Shown in pieces: positions 52,061-61,536 of a stretch of 64,000 nt of DNA (the first letter of the stretch is position 1; each line of letters starts with the position of its first letter). Made by a program: the position numbers and the translations under genes. Below the pieces are notes generated by a model. That model saw only the letters and a list, made by a program, of their open reading frames with translations, did no database searches and was not told the origin of the DNA. Source of the DNA: Bacteroidales bacterium (lineage in GTDB: Bacteria > Bacteroidota > Bacteroidia > Bacteroidales > UBA932); NCBI GenBank assembly GCA_017476575.1, contig JAFUZO010000042.1:86204-150203 (forward strand). The letters are read 5' to 3'.

Positions 52061-53791
52061 ATGAGAAAGTATTTCAACCCTGCCGTTTGTGCTGTCATCG
52101 CAGTCGCGAGTCTGTCTTCTTGCAGTTTCCTCGACCAAGAGCCGACGGTCATTTGTTCGGAGACCTTCTACAAAAGTCAGGACGAGGTCCTGTACGGGCT
52201 GGCGGGAGTGTACGGCGTCATCAACAGCCTTCAGTTGTATGGCGTCGACTATTCCCTATACCTTTCCGGTGTTGATGACCTGTCCTGGTATAACCGGTCA
52301 TCCTCCAACCAGTTTTCTAACTTCTATCAACATGATGCCTCGACAGCCGAGATCTACGATACCTGGACTTGGCTCTACAAGGGAATCAACAATGCGAATG
52401 CCTTCATGGATGCGCTCGGAGAATCCGACTTGGATCCCGATGGCCGGATGTATGCAGAGGCACGCTTCCTGCGGGCATTCTACCATTTCTTGTTGGCCCA
52501 GGCATGGGGCGATGTCCCGCTACGGGATTGTTCCGTGACCTCCTACGACAAGGCCAACCTGGCAGCGACGTCACAGTACGAAGTGTTGGCATGGGTGGCA
52601 GCCGAAATGGAGGCCTGCCTGCCCGATCTGTCTGAAGGACTGGAACATACGCCCTCCCGGGTCTGCCGGTCCGTGGCACAGGGCCTCTTGGCCCGCGTGT
52701 GCTTGTTCATGGCGGGGAAAAGTGTCATGGGCGGGGATAAGAGGGCCCTGTATGCCCAAGCACGGGAGTGGGCCGGAACAGTCATTGCCACAGGGGCGCA
52801 TCAACTTAATCCCAGCTACAGCCAGGTTTTCATCAATATGATCGGGGATCGTTACGACACTGAATACCACGAATCGATGTGGGAGGCGGATTTTGTGGGA
52901 GACCGGTCGAGCGCCGACCGATGGTCCAATGGCACCATCGGTTGCATGATCGGCCTCCAGAGCACGGCCATCGACGATCTCGCTTCGCTCCGGTGCAACT
53001 ATGCATACGGCATGTACAACGGCTCGCTCAAACTGTGGGACCTGTATTGGGAGGCTGACCGGACAGAGGATGAGGTCCGGCTGGACGAGGTCACCGATGT
53101 TCGCCAGGCATGGAACCTTCCTCCATACAATTATGCCGGCTACACTGGTTCCATGCCCATCTATCCCTACGGAGGGGACGAATCGATGGGGAAGCCGCGC
53201 AACAGCAAGGACCGTACGCCTTATTACACATCGGGAGCCTCTGGTTTTGTCACGACCAATGAGGATCCGCTCGTCGTTCCAGGTAACCGCAACTGTGGTA
53301 AATGGCGCCGCGAGACGGAATATGAACCGGTCAGTTCGGTGGCAAAGGCCCAGTTTACCCAGATCAACTTCCCGATTTTGCGTTATGCGGACGTGCTGTT
53401 GATGTATGCCGAGGCTGATTTGGAGAGTAGCGGTTCCGTCTCGCAGGAAGCTTATGATTGCGTCAAGCAGGTCCGGGACCGGGCCGGCATCAAGACGAAG
53501 CCCTATGAGGTTTACGATGCGGCCTCTTTCCGACAGCTGGTCCGCAATGAACGCGGGCGGGAACTATGTTTCGAAGCCTTGCGGAAATATGATCTGATCC
53601 GTTGGGGTATTTTCACCGATGCGATGAAGGACTATTCCCGTTATGCGGGAGATCTCCGCTGGTCGGAAATGACAACGACCCGGTATGCGCTCAATATGGC
53701 CAGTTTTGTAAAGGAGCGCCACATCGTCTACCCGATTCCTTCCATCGAGTTGGGCGTGAACACGTTACTTAGACAAAACCCTCTCTGGTAA
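52061..53791 (+). CDS. SusD-like surface nutrient-binding lipoprotein
   Basis: 576 residues from ATG 52061; lipobox SLSSC followed by FLDQEPT. Typical SusD elements are TFYKSQDEVLYGLAGVYGVI, AEARFLRAFYHFLLAQAWGD, LRYADVLLMYAEADL and NERGRELCFEALRKYDLIRW. It is 59 residues longer than the SusD-like protein at 27060, in the middle part. The upstream in-frame extension to 51989 lies inside the SusC gene and is rejected. Confidence 0.96.
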   Translation: MRKYFNPAVCAVIAVASLSSCSFLDQEPTVICSETFYKSQDEVLYGLAGVYGVINSLQLYGVDYSLYLSGVDDLSWYNRSSSNQFSNFYQHDASTAEIYDTWTWLYKGINNANAFMDALGESDLDPDGRMYAEARFLRAFYHFLLAQAWGDVPLRDCSVTSYDKANLAATSQYEVLAWVAAEMEACLPDLSEGLEHTPSRVCRSVAQGLLARVCLFMAGKSVMGGDKRALYAQAREWAGTVIATGAHQLNPSYSQVFINMIGDRYDTEYHESMWEADFVGDRSSADRWSNGTIGCMIGLQSTAIDDLASLRCNYAYGMYNGSLKLWDLYWEADRTEDEVRLDEVTDVRQAWNLPPYNYAGYTGSMPIYPYGGDESMGKPRNSKDRTPYYTSGASGFVTTNEDPLVVPGNRNCGKWRRETEYEPVSSVAKAQFTQINFPILRYADVLLMYAEADLESSGSVSQEAYDCVKQVRDRAGIKTKPYEVYDAASFRQLVRNERGRELCFEALRKYDLIRWGIFTDAMKDYSRYAGDLRWSEMTTTRYALNMASFVKERHIVYPIPSIELGVNTLLRQNPLW

Positions 53792-53792
53792 T

Positions 53793-54782
53793 ATGAAACG
53801 GCAACTGCATATCCTTTTCTTCCTGGCCATACTGGCGGTTGTGTCCGCTTGCCGTCAGGAAATCGTTTATCCAGTGACCTGCCAAGTCACGTTGGATGCC
53901 GCCAACACCTACTTTGCTGGCGATCCGGTCCGCTTCCTGATCAAGGGAAATGTGGACAACCTGCTGTTCTATAGCGGGGAAATCAACCATCAGTACATGT
54001 ATAGCACCCGTTACTCGGTCGGTCATGACGAAATCAATTCGGCCCTCCTGCGGGTGGACTACCAGCCGCGGTACGGTTATGCGGATGGCCTGAGTGTCTA
54101 TGTCTCAGACTCGTTCCCGGGATTGGATGGTGCTGATTTCGAGAAGGACCGATCGACCATCCGGCAGATGGTGCTAGATGGGATGCCTGGTTGGACCGAA
54201 CTGCCTTATGACGAAGGGGCAAGCACTGTTTGGACCCATCAGGATTACGACATCAGTGGCTATGTGGACAATTTTGTCCTGGCCTTCCACTGGAATCCCG
54301 TATTGGGCTCGTTGGCTCAGCGCCATTATTGGATCAGTGGAGATATCTTTATCGACATCAAAGGAGCTCCCGCGTCAACCCTCGGATTCCAGGGCATTGA
54401 TTGGGTGGCCATCATGCTCAACGACGAGTACACCCAAGACCCTTATACGCAAAGGGGCAATCCTGGTTTCGACTTATCCAGACCGCAGACGGCGGACATC
54501 ATGGTCAACGGCTGCAACGGAGCGCCTTCGATGGGAGGGGCTGCTGGTGGCGTCGAATATGCCCATGACGGCTGGCTGGTCACTCGGCCGATGACGCTTA
54601 CCCGGGTGGCTCATGATGAAGGGGTCGTCATCAAGAATCTCCAAAACTACTTGGATTCCTATGAATATGTGTTCGAGGAGCCCGGGACCTACACAGTGAC
54701 CTTTGTCGCGGTCAACCGTAATGTGGATGGCCGGTCCAAGGTCATCAGGGAATTGGAAATCAATATTTTTCCTAAAGATTGA
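53793..54782 (+). CDS. DUF5017-like surface lipoprotein
   Basis: 329 residues, lipobox VVSAC. LFYSGEINHQYMYSTR near residue 55 and the long jelly-roll-like remainder match DUF5017, a module of accessory surface lipoproteins in SusCD loci. WTHQDYDISGYVDNFVLAFH and the C-terminal EPGTYTVTFVAVNRNVDG (PKD/Ig-like edge) are consistent. It follows the SusD stop by one base. The role is probably glycan capture; no enzyme motif is seen. Confidence 0.78.
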   Translation: MKRQLHILFFLAILAVVSACRQEIVYPVTCQVTLDAANTYFAGDPVRFLIKGNVDNLLFYSGEINHQYMYSTRYSVGHDEINSALLRVDYQPRYGYADGLSVYVSDSFPGLDGADFEKDRSTIRQMVLDGMPGWTELPYDEGASTVWTHQDYDISGYVDNFVLAFHWNPVLGSLAQRHYWISGDIFIDIKGAPASTLGFQGIDWVAIMLNDEYTQDPYTQRGNPGFDLSRPQTADIMVNGCNGAPSMGGAAGGVEYAHDGWLVTRPMTLTRVAHDEGVVIKNLQNYLDSYEYVFEEPGTYTVTFVAVNRNVDGRSKVIRELEINIFPKD

Positions 54783-54787
54783 CAACA

Positions 54788-57337
54788 ATGGAACCGATTA
54801 TGGAACGACACGTCGCCACAAAGGTCGCCCTGGCCGCCGTTTCTGTCGCCTTGGTACTCGCATGCCAGCATGCGGTAGAACTGGATGAACAGGTGACCGG
54901 CCTGGAAAACCGGGTGGCCGCCTTGCAGCAAGCCATCAGCGCGACGAACCAAAATGCATTGGCAATCCGGGCGCTGCTCGCACAGGAAACCCTGATTGTC
55001 GGATATGCTGAAACGGAGTCCGGCATAGCGATTGAACTGAGCGACAACACGACGCTCAACATCTTTTATGGGCAGACGGTAGCCTGGACGGTCCCAGTCC
55101 TCGGTATCGATGCCGATGGTCGGTGGTGTATCTCGCTGGATGGTGGACAAACTTTCGAGTATATCCGGAAAACTTCCAATATCCATGATGGCGACGGAGT
55201 GACCCCGCAGATCGGCATTGATGCCGAAGGTTATTGGACCTGCTCCCACGACGGCGGGAAAACATATGGACAAATCCTCGGGGCCGACGGGCTGCCCATC
55301 AGCGCCCAAGATGGCCGAGTCGTCTCCGGAAGTTATTCCTTCTTCAAAAACGTAGCATACGATACAGAAATGGAAGAACTGGTTTTTAGCCTGCTTACCG
55401 GGGAGATATTACGGATTCCGGTCGTGGAGACCTTCTTTGTGCGGGTAGTCAATTTCCCGGAAGAGGCGGAAATCCACCTGGGAGAGACACTGGCCTATGA
55501 AATAGAGATGTCTGATATTGAAAATGCCCTTTGGAAGGGTCCGGAAGGATGGAGGGCTATTTTGACAGACGACCAGGTCCGCTTCATGGCACCGGAAGAA
55601 GCAGAGGCGGGAGAATATATTTTCTCTCTCTTGGTGGTCTCGCCCAAGGGTTTCCAGAGGACTTACCATTACAGGTTCAGCCTTAAAGCAGAACACATTG
55701 ACGATATGGGAAACGAATACTGGAAACGGTTCGACCAAGGACTGGCTGGCAATGTGCTGCTCGACTTCTCTTATGCCGGTTACCGACATGGGGAGACGGC
55801 TCCTCCGGACGCTTTTGCCCTGGGATACAAAATATACGATGTGATGGACTATGGTGCCGTTCCTGATGACGGCAAATCCGACCGGGATGCTTTCCTGAGT
55901 TGCCTCCAGGATGCACTCGGCGTCGGTTATCAAGTGGAGGATGACCACATTGTCTTCGGCCCCAAGGAAAAGGCAAATGCCGTGGTTTATTTTCCAGAAG
56001 GGGAGTATATCCTGCACACCTCGGCAGATGATGTGATGACGGAGGCAGGCGTCCGATCCCGGGAAATCATCATCCGGGCCGGTCACCTCGTGTTCAAGGG
56101 AGCCGGCCGCGATAAGACGCGGATCTTGATGCAGGATCCTGCCTTGCCCCGGAATGAAGATTTGTATTCTTCGCCGAACATGATTGCTTTCCGTAACTGG
56201 TCGGGTCTGAGCGACTATACTGTTCCGGTGTCGGTGACGGAAGATGCTGAGAAAGGAGATTTTTCGGTCAAGGTTAGCCAGACGGTCGGTGTGACCAAGG
56301 ATTCTTGGGTCTGCCTATGGGCAGAGGTGTCCGATCCTGAATATGTCGTAGCAGAACTGGCGCCCTATCAGGCCTCGATGGAATGGGATATTTCCCGTCA
56401 GGTCAAGATATACGACTACCATCAGGTGAAGGAGGTGTCGACAGATGAAGTGACCTTCTATGAGCCGCTTATGCACGATGTGCAGGCCGGGAGAGGATTC
56501 GTCTTGAAGAAATTTGCCCATTACGAAGGGGTCGGCATCGAGGATATAACCTTTGCCGGAAATGCCAAGTCTGACTTCAAACATCATGGCAGTTGGCAGG
56601 ATGACGGCGGCTTCAAGCCATTGCTGTTCATGCGGGTAACGGACAGTTGGGTACGCCGTTGTGCATTTGAGAGTGTGAGCGAAGCTTTTACCTTCCATAC
56701 CAGCGCCAACTGTTCTGGTTATGATATCCGTTTCACCGGATGGCGAGGCCATGCGGCCATGCGGTCGGCCGCCTCCTCCCGGATTTTCATCGGTGCGACC
56801 GTGGACGAGACCAAGGGCCTGGTGGATGCAACGAACCCTACTGTATCTGGCGGTACATTCATGGAGAATGTCGGTCAGTTCCATGGCGTCGGTGTTAATG
56901 GAACGACAATGGGAACCGTGCTCTGGCGGAATGTCTACGGGCATGATTCCAGTTTCGAGTCCCATGCCGACCAGCCACGTGCCACCCTCCTTGATTGTTG
57001 CGAAGGCGGATGGATGGAATACCGTCAGGGCGGTGGTACAGCCGCTCTTCCGAACCATCTGTCCGACCTGACCATTTGGAACTACCGCTCCTCCGACAAC
57101 CATGTCGGGCGCTGGTCCGGAGACGGGTCTTATCTGTGGTGGGATACAGGAAGCCGCAGCATCAAGTTCCTGCCTCCGATTATTATAGGATTCCACGGAG
57201 CAGCCTGCCGATTCAATCCGGAAGAAGTGCTCGTCAATGAAAGCCAAGGGACGGCGGTGGAGCCTACATCTCTCTATGAAGCTCAACTGCGACGTCGTCT
57301 CGGTTATATCCCGGCGTGGCTCAATTCATTGAAATAA
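54788..57337 (+). CDS. DUF4988/DUF4955-type lipoprotein with pectate-lyase-like beta-helix
   Basis: 849 residues from ATG 54788; an ATG at 54800 (MERHVATKVALAAVSVALVL) is equally possible. After the lipobox (LVLAC) comes a short coiled coil (VELDEQVTGLENRVAALQQA), then DUF4988 (about 50-200: GIDADGRWCISLDGGQTFEY; GIDAEGYWTCSHDGG), an Ig-like region, and from about residue 345 a pectate-lyase-3-like helix (YDVMDYGAVPDDGKSDRDAF). GVGIEDITFAGNAKSDFKHH and FTFHTSANCSGYDIRFTGW are solenoid turns. The helix could be a lyase or hydrolase; catalytic residues cannot be confirmed by eye. Confidence 0.8.
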   Translation: MEPIMERHVATKVALAAVSVALVLACQHAVELDEQVTGLENRVAALQQAISATNQNALAIRALLAQETLIVGYAETESGIAIELSDNTTLNIFYGQTVAWTVPVLGIDADGRWCISLDGGQTFEYIRKTSNIHDGDGVTPQIGIDAEGYWTCSHDGGKTYGQILGADGLPISAQDGRVVSGSYSFFKNVAYDTEMEELVFSLLTGEILRIPVVETFFVRVVNFPEEAEIHLGETLAYEIEMSDIENALWKGPEGWRAILTDDQVRFMAPEEAEAGEYIFSLLVVSPKGFQRTYHYRFSLKAEHIDDMGNEYWKRFDQGLAGNVLLDFSYAGYRHGETAPPDAFALGYKIYDVMDYGAVPDDGKSDRDAFLSCLQDALGVGYQVEDDHIVFGPKEKANAVVYFPEGEYILHTSADDVMTEAGVRSREIIIRAGHLVFKGAGRDKTRILMQDPALPRNEDLYSSPNMIAFRNWSGLSDYTVPVSVTEDAEKGDFSVKVSQTVGVTKDSWVCLWAEVSDPEYVVAELAPYQASMEWDISRQVKIYDYHQVKEVSTDEVTFYEPLMHDVQAGRGFVLKKFAHYEGVGIEDITFAGNAKSDFKHHGSWQDDGGFKPLLFMRVTDSWVRRCAFESVSEAFTFHTSANCSGYDIRFTGWRGHAAMRSAASSRIFIGATVDETKGLVDATNPTVSGGTFMENVGQFHGVGVNGTTMGTVLWRNVYGHDSSFESHADQPRATLLDCCEGGWMEYRQGGGTAALPNHLSDLTIWNYRSSDNHVGRWSGDGSYLWWDTGSRSIKFLPPIIIGFHGAACRFNPEEVLVNESQGTAVEPTSLYEAQLRRRLGYIPAWLNSLK

Positions 57338-57354
57338 CTGAAAACCATTATGAT

Positions 57355-59610
57355 ATGAAACGCATTATAATATATCTTTGCTGCTTGCTGATTGCGGCGG
57401 GCCTTCCGGTCGGCCTTCTTGTCAGTTGCAATAATGAGGTCGATGATCTCCGGAACCGTGTGGACGATCTGGAAGCCCGGGTCCGTATGCTTGAAACATC
57501 TCTGACGGCCCTCAACGGCAATATCGAGGCTCTTCAGGTATTGGCTGGCGGTGGAACCATCAGTTCGGTCGGGGAAAAGGATGGTGTCTATTCCATAACC
57601 CTTTCCAACGGTCAGGTTCTGACCATTAACCAAGGCTCCATAGGGGTCGGGTATGCCCCGATCATGACCATCGACGCCGATGGCTGGTGGATGGCAGATT
57701 ATCAGGATGGCAATGGCCCCCAGTTCGTCCTGGACGCAGCCGGTCAGAAAGTGGCGGCCCGCGGTTCGGACGGCATGACGCCCCGCTTCGGAGTGGATTC
57801 CGAAGGCTATTGGACCGTCAGTTATGACGGAACGGCCTACACCCGCGTGACAGATGTGGACGGAAATCCGGCCAAAGCCGTTACGGATGAATCCGGAGAG
57901 GATTCATATTTCAAGGATGTCAGGGTTGAGGATGATATCTTTTACCTGACACTCCGCAATGGAGAGGTCTACCAGGTGCCGGTTGTCAAGGATTTCCTCT
58001 GCACCATCAAGGATGTGGAGACCATCCAGGTATTCGCTCCAGGCGAGGAAAAATCATTCACGATGGAGATGAAGGGAGTCGTGGAAACGTTTCTGTCGGC
58101 TCCAGAAGGATGGACGGCTTCGTTGTCCTCTTCCTTGTTGACCGTGAAGGCTCCAGGAACTACCAAAGCCGTCCTGGCAGATATGGCGATAGATGTCACG
58201 GTCCTTGCCATTTCCCGGCAGGGATATTCTGCAATGGCCAAAGTCCGTGTCCAACTGGACGGATCGGCCGTCGGTGCGGAGCCGAAAGTCGGCATTTCGG
58301 TCAGCGAGGTGACTTATGAGGCCGTTACGTTCTCGGTCGTTGTAGAGGACTGCACCTCGTGGAAATACTTCTTCCAGTCGGCTTCGCAGGATGCTCCCGG
58401 TGTTGCCCGTCTTTTGACGGACGGCACTGAAGGAAGTGAAAAGACATTAAAATTCAATGGATTGGCAGAGAAGACTTCCTATGCGCTCTATGTGCTTCCG
58501 ATCAACGGGGATGTTTTCGGCCCGGTGGCCTCCGCTATTGCAACGACCGGTGCAGAACCTGTTGCCGCCTACGACGACAACTATACGGCATATCAGGAGG
58601 GAAAGGCTATCCATATTGCCGGTCTCAAATATGATAAGGTGACCTGGGGCGAGCCTGTCCTGGTTACGGCGACTTCCACAGAGACGGACCTCCGCGAGTT
58701 CATCCATGACAAGACCGGCATCTTCTTCCTGGAAGAGAACGAAGGCTGTCATTTCGTGAGTGTGAAGACCGCTCAGACACAGATAACCAAAGATGTTATC
58801 CTTATCAGCCGTTACAAGGACAAGCCTGTGACTTACAAACCGGGCCGCTATCACAACCTCCGGAAGGGCGGCACCTTTGCTGTCAAGGACATCATTATCG
58901 ACCTCGATAATTTGACAGAGGCATATTTCTGCAATTTCACGTCGGTTGCGGATGGCGGTCCTCTTGCCAACCTTCATTTTGACGGTTGTGACTTCCTGAC
59001 CGGTGCAGCGAAGCAGTTGACTTATTCGACCAACCATGTCCTGGTGAGGAGTATCCGTTTCTATAACTGCTATATCGAGTCGACCAAGGCCGGACGGATG
59101 GACTTCATCTCCTTATCATCCAATCCCTATCTCGACAATGTCAAGGAAATCGTTTTTCACAACAATATTTTCTACAATCCCAACACATCGGGAGCCCTGA
59201 CCCTCTTCGGGTCCACGATGGCCGCTCCTGTCAGCGGAAATACGCAGGAGACAGACATCACTTTGTCACAGAATACTTTCTATGGAACGGCCGGCAGCAA
59301 CGTGCTCATCCAAGTGTCCGGGGCCCGGAGTCTCACGGTCAGCCGGAACCTGTTCTATGCGCCGGAGGGACAGACCGCCCATACCTTTGTCCTCCGGACA
59401 AATGTCGAGGGGGAAGTAGAATGTCAGGTGGATGATAATATTGCTTATGGAGCACCGGACACCGAGATCACCCACAGCAATTCCATATTCAAATTGACGG
59501 AAGGCAACAGGGTGCCCAAAGTGGCGGATGATCCCATGATGGATGCCGATCCGGCAAAACGGGACTTCACCCCGATTGCAAAATATATTGATTACGGAGC
59601 CCAGCGATGA
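57355..59610 (+). CDS. DUF4988 lipoprotein with FnIII and beta-helix domains
   Basis: 751 residues from MKRIIIYLCCLLIAAGLPVG at 57355; the longer frame from 57316 overlaps the previous stop. The lipobox is LLVSC. A coiled coil (VDDLRNRVDDLEARVRMLET) precedes DUF4988 (TIDADGWWMADYQDGNG; GVDSEGYWTVSYDG). A fibronectin-like domain spans about 315-410 (FNGLAEKTSYALYVLPINGD), and the rest is a beta-helix (LHFDGCDFLTGAAKQL; IVFHNNIFYNPNTSGALTLF), as in DUF4957/DUF5123-type proteins. It shares its N-terminal architecture with the previous gene. Likely a surface glycan-binding protein. Confidence 0.8.
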   Translation: MKRIIIYLCCLLIAAGLPVGLLVSCNNEVDDLRNRVDDLEARVRMLETSLTALNGNIEALQVLAGGGTISSVGEKDGVYSITLSNGQVLTINQGSIGVGYAPIMTIDADGWWMADYQDGNGPQFVLDAAGQKVAARGSDGMTPRFGVDSEGYWTVSYDGTAYTRVTDVDGNPAKAVTDESGEDSYFKDVRVEDDIFYLTLRNGEVYQVPVVKDFLCTIKDVETIQVFAPGEEKSFTMEMKGVVETFLSAPEGWTASLSSSLLTVKAPGTTKAVLADMAIDVTVLAISRQGYSAMAKVRVQLDGSAVGAEPKVGISVSEVTYEAVTFSVVVEDCTSWKYFFQSASQDAPGVARLLTDGTEGSEKTLKFNGLAEKTSYALYVLPINGDVFGPVASAIATTGAEPVAAYDDNYTAYQEGKAIHIAGLKYDKVTWGEPVLVTATSTETDLREFIHDKTGIFFLEENEGCHFVSVKTAQTQITKDVILISRYKDKPVTYKPGRYHNLRKGGTFAVKDIIIDLDNLTEAYFCNFTSVADGGPLANLHFDGCDFLTGAAKQLTYSTNHVLVRSIRFYNCYIESTKAGRMDFISLSSNPYLDNVKEIVFHNNIFYNPNTSGALTLFGSTMAAPVSGNTQETDITLSQNTFYGTAGSNVLIQVSGARSLTVSRNLFYAPEGQTAHTFVLRTNVEGEVECQVDDNIAYGAPDTEITHSNSIFKLTEGNRVPKVADDPMMDADPAKRDFTPIAKYIDYGAQR

Positions 59611-60449
59611 AACGTTCAATCTTCTTGCTTGCGTGTGCTGTAGGGCTGTGCTCTTGCAGTCACAAGAATTTTTCGGTATTCGATGCATTATATTATCGAG
59701 ACAAGCCGGACCTGTCTGCCGATGGAATTTCCCGGATCAAGTTGATTTATGAAAAATTTCTTGTCACGGACGGAGAACTTGATTGGGAAAAGGTCGATCG
59801 GCAGGTGTCAGAAACGGTGGAGGAGGGGTGCCGGACGGTCAGTATCGATATCGAATCATGGTATTCTGACCGGACACCGGAGGAAATCACCTTGCGGCTG
59901 GATTCCTTGTTCGGGCGGTTCCGGGCTGCGGATCCGGATATCCAGATAGGCAATTATGGCGTACCGGTGCAGAACTTAAACGTGCTGCATCATGTTGTCC
60001 TTGAGCGGGGAGTTGCAGAAGAGGAGGTCATTCCTCGCTGGGAGAAGTCCAGCCAAGTCCGCGAACCGGCCGGCTCGGTCAGTGATATCCTCCTGCCTTC
60101 CCTGTATATTTACAATTACGATATAGACCAGTGGGAGCGAGATCTTCGGACGACGATGGAACGGGTCCGTACCCTCTATCCTGACAAGAAGGTCTACATC
60201 TATCTTTGGCCACAATGTTACGATTGGAAGACGAGCCCTTATTATATGCAGTTCCTTTCCGGAGACCAGTTCGAGCGGCTGTTGGAGGCGGCCTATTCCT
60301 GTACCGACGGGGTTATCCTCTGGGCAAGTGGGGTTGAGAGCCACCGGGACCGGGTCCCAGTCTTTTGGGACGATGGACGGGTGCAGGACATCTATGCCGG
60401 GGTGCAACGGTTCTTGAAGCGCCACCGGCGTCATATTCAGATAAAATAA
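59607..60449 (+). CDS. Exported TIM-barrel-like lipoprotein, possibly hyaluronidase-like
   Basis: 280 residues, lipobox GLCSC; start overlaps the previous stop by four bases. TVSIDIESWYSDRTPEE holds a D-x-E motif at the end of a beta-strand, and LPSLYIYNYDIDQWERDL, KKVYIYLWPQCYDWK and DGVILWASGVESHRDR look like successive barrel strands ending in aromatic residues. This layout resembles GH56 hyaluronidases and other D-x-E barrels (GH18-like). In a locus with GH20 and NagB an endo-hexosaminidase activity is plausible, but the family assignment is tentative. Confidence 0.6.
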   Translation: MKRSIFLLACAVGLCSCSHKNFSVFDALYYRDKPDLSADGISRIKLIYEKFLVTDGELDWEKVDRQVSETVEEGCRTVSIDIESWYSDRTPEEITLRLDSLFGRFRAADPDIQIGNYGVPVQNLNVLHHVVLERGVAEEEVIPRWEKSSQVREPAGSVSDILLPSLYIYNYDIDQWERDLRTTMERVRTLYPDKKVYIYLWPQCYDWKTSPYYMQFLSGDQFERLLEAAYSCTDGVILWASGVESHRDRVPVFWDDGRVQDIYAGVQRFLKRHRRHIQIK

Positions 60450-60455
60450 GGCACC

Positions 60456-61466
60456 ATGAAAAAGCACATCATCCTTTTCGCAGCGCTTCTGCTGCTTTGT
60501 GTGTCTGCTTCTGCCCGGGAGATCCGATTGGGAATCATCGGGCTGGACACATCACATTCAACGGCATTCTCGAAACTTTTGAATGATCCCGTTTCGGAAG
60601 ACCCCTATGTCCGACGGTTCCAGGTCGTGGCCGCTTATCCGTATGGAACGATGACCATCGAATCGGCGGCGAAACGGATTCCGCAGTACATTGAGGAAGT
60701 CAAGACTTATGGTGTGGAGGTCGTCACATCCATTGCCGAGCTGCTGGACCGGGTAGATTTCGTCCTGATCGAAACAAATGACGGGCGGCTGCATCTGGAA
60801 CAAGCCTTGGAGGTTTTCAAGGCGGGCAAGGGCTGCTATATCGACAAGCCGCTTGGAGCCACTCTCGGAGAGGTGATGGCGATCTACCAAGTGGCGGAAC
60901 AATATGGTACTCCGGTCTTCTCATCTTCTGCCCTCCGGTTCTCTCCTGAGAATGTGTGGATCCGGAAGGGCGCATACGGTCCTGTGAAAGGTGCCGATGT
61001 CTATTCTCCCCATCATCCCGAACCGACGCATCCGGATTTCGGCTACTACGGCATCCACGGGGTCGAGACCTTGTTCACCGTCATGGGGACAGGGTGCCAG
61101 GAAGTCGTCCGGATGCATACGGAAGAAGGAGATATTGTCACGGGACGTTGGGCAGACGGCCGTCTGGGTACTTTCCGTGCGATTGTCACGGGGCCCAACC
61201 TTTACGGAGGAACGGTCATTGTTGCCGACAAAGCCGTTCCGGCAGGTGGTTATGTCGGCTATCTGCCGCTCCTGCATGCCATTCTCGACTTCTTCGAGAC
61301 CGGCATTCCGCCGGTCGGGCAGGAAGAGACCTTGGAGATGTTCGCCTTCATGAAAGCATCGAACATGAGTCTGGAAAGGGGGGGCCGGCCGGTTTCCTTG
61401 AAAGAGGCGATCCAGGCCGGGCGCAAGGATGCCCGGAAGATTCTGAAGACGCTCCGGAGGCGCTGA
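60456..61466 (+). CDS. Sec-exported Gfo/Idh/MocA oxidoreductase
   Basis: 336 residues. MKKHIILFAALLLLCVSASA is a Sec signal, unlike the Tat leaders of the other two. EIRLGIIGLDTSHSTAFSKL is a modified Rossmann motif (G-x-x-G-x-D rather than G-x-G-x-x-G). CYIDKPLGATLGEVMAIYQV carries the EKP-type lysine (DKP), and TVMGTGCQEVVRMHTEEGDI lies in the substrate domain. Sec export with a non-classical dinucleotide loop raises doubt about cofactor use; it may bind rather than oxidise. It is the last gene before a spacer and a new SusC. Confidence 0.82.
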   Translation: MKKHIILFAALLLLCVSASAREIRLGIIGLDTSHSTAFSKLLNDPVSEDPYVRRFQVVAAYPYGTMTIESAAKRIPQYIEEVKTYGVEVVTSIAELLDRVDFVLIETNDGRLHLEQALEVFKAGKGCYIDKPLGATLGEVMAIYQVAEQYGTPVFSSSALRFSPENVWIRKGAYGPVKGADVYSPHHPEPTHPDFGYYGIHGVETLFTVMGTGCQEVVRMHTEEGDIVTGRWADGRLGTFRAIVTGPNLYGGTVIVADKAVPAGGYVGYLPLLHAILDFFETGIPPVGQEETLEMFAFMKASNMSLERGGRPVSLKEAIQAGRKDARKILKTLRRR

Positions 61467-61536
61467 CAGCCTGTTTGCCCTTCCTTGCCCGAAACGACAT
61501 AATATATAATCATAACCAATTAATATTGAACCTGAA

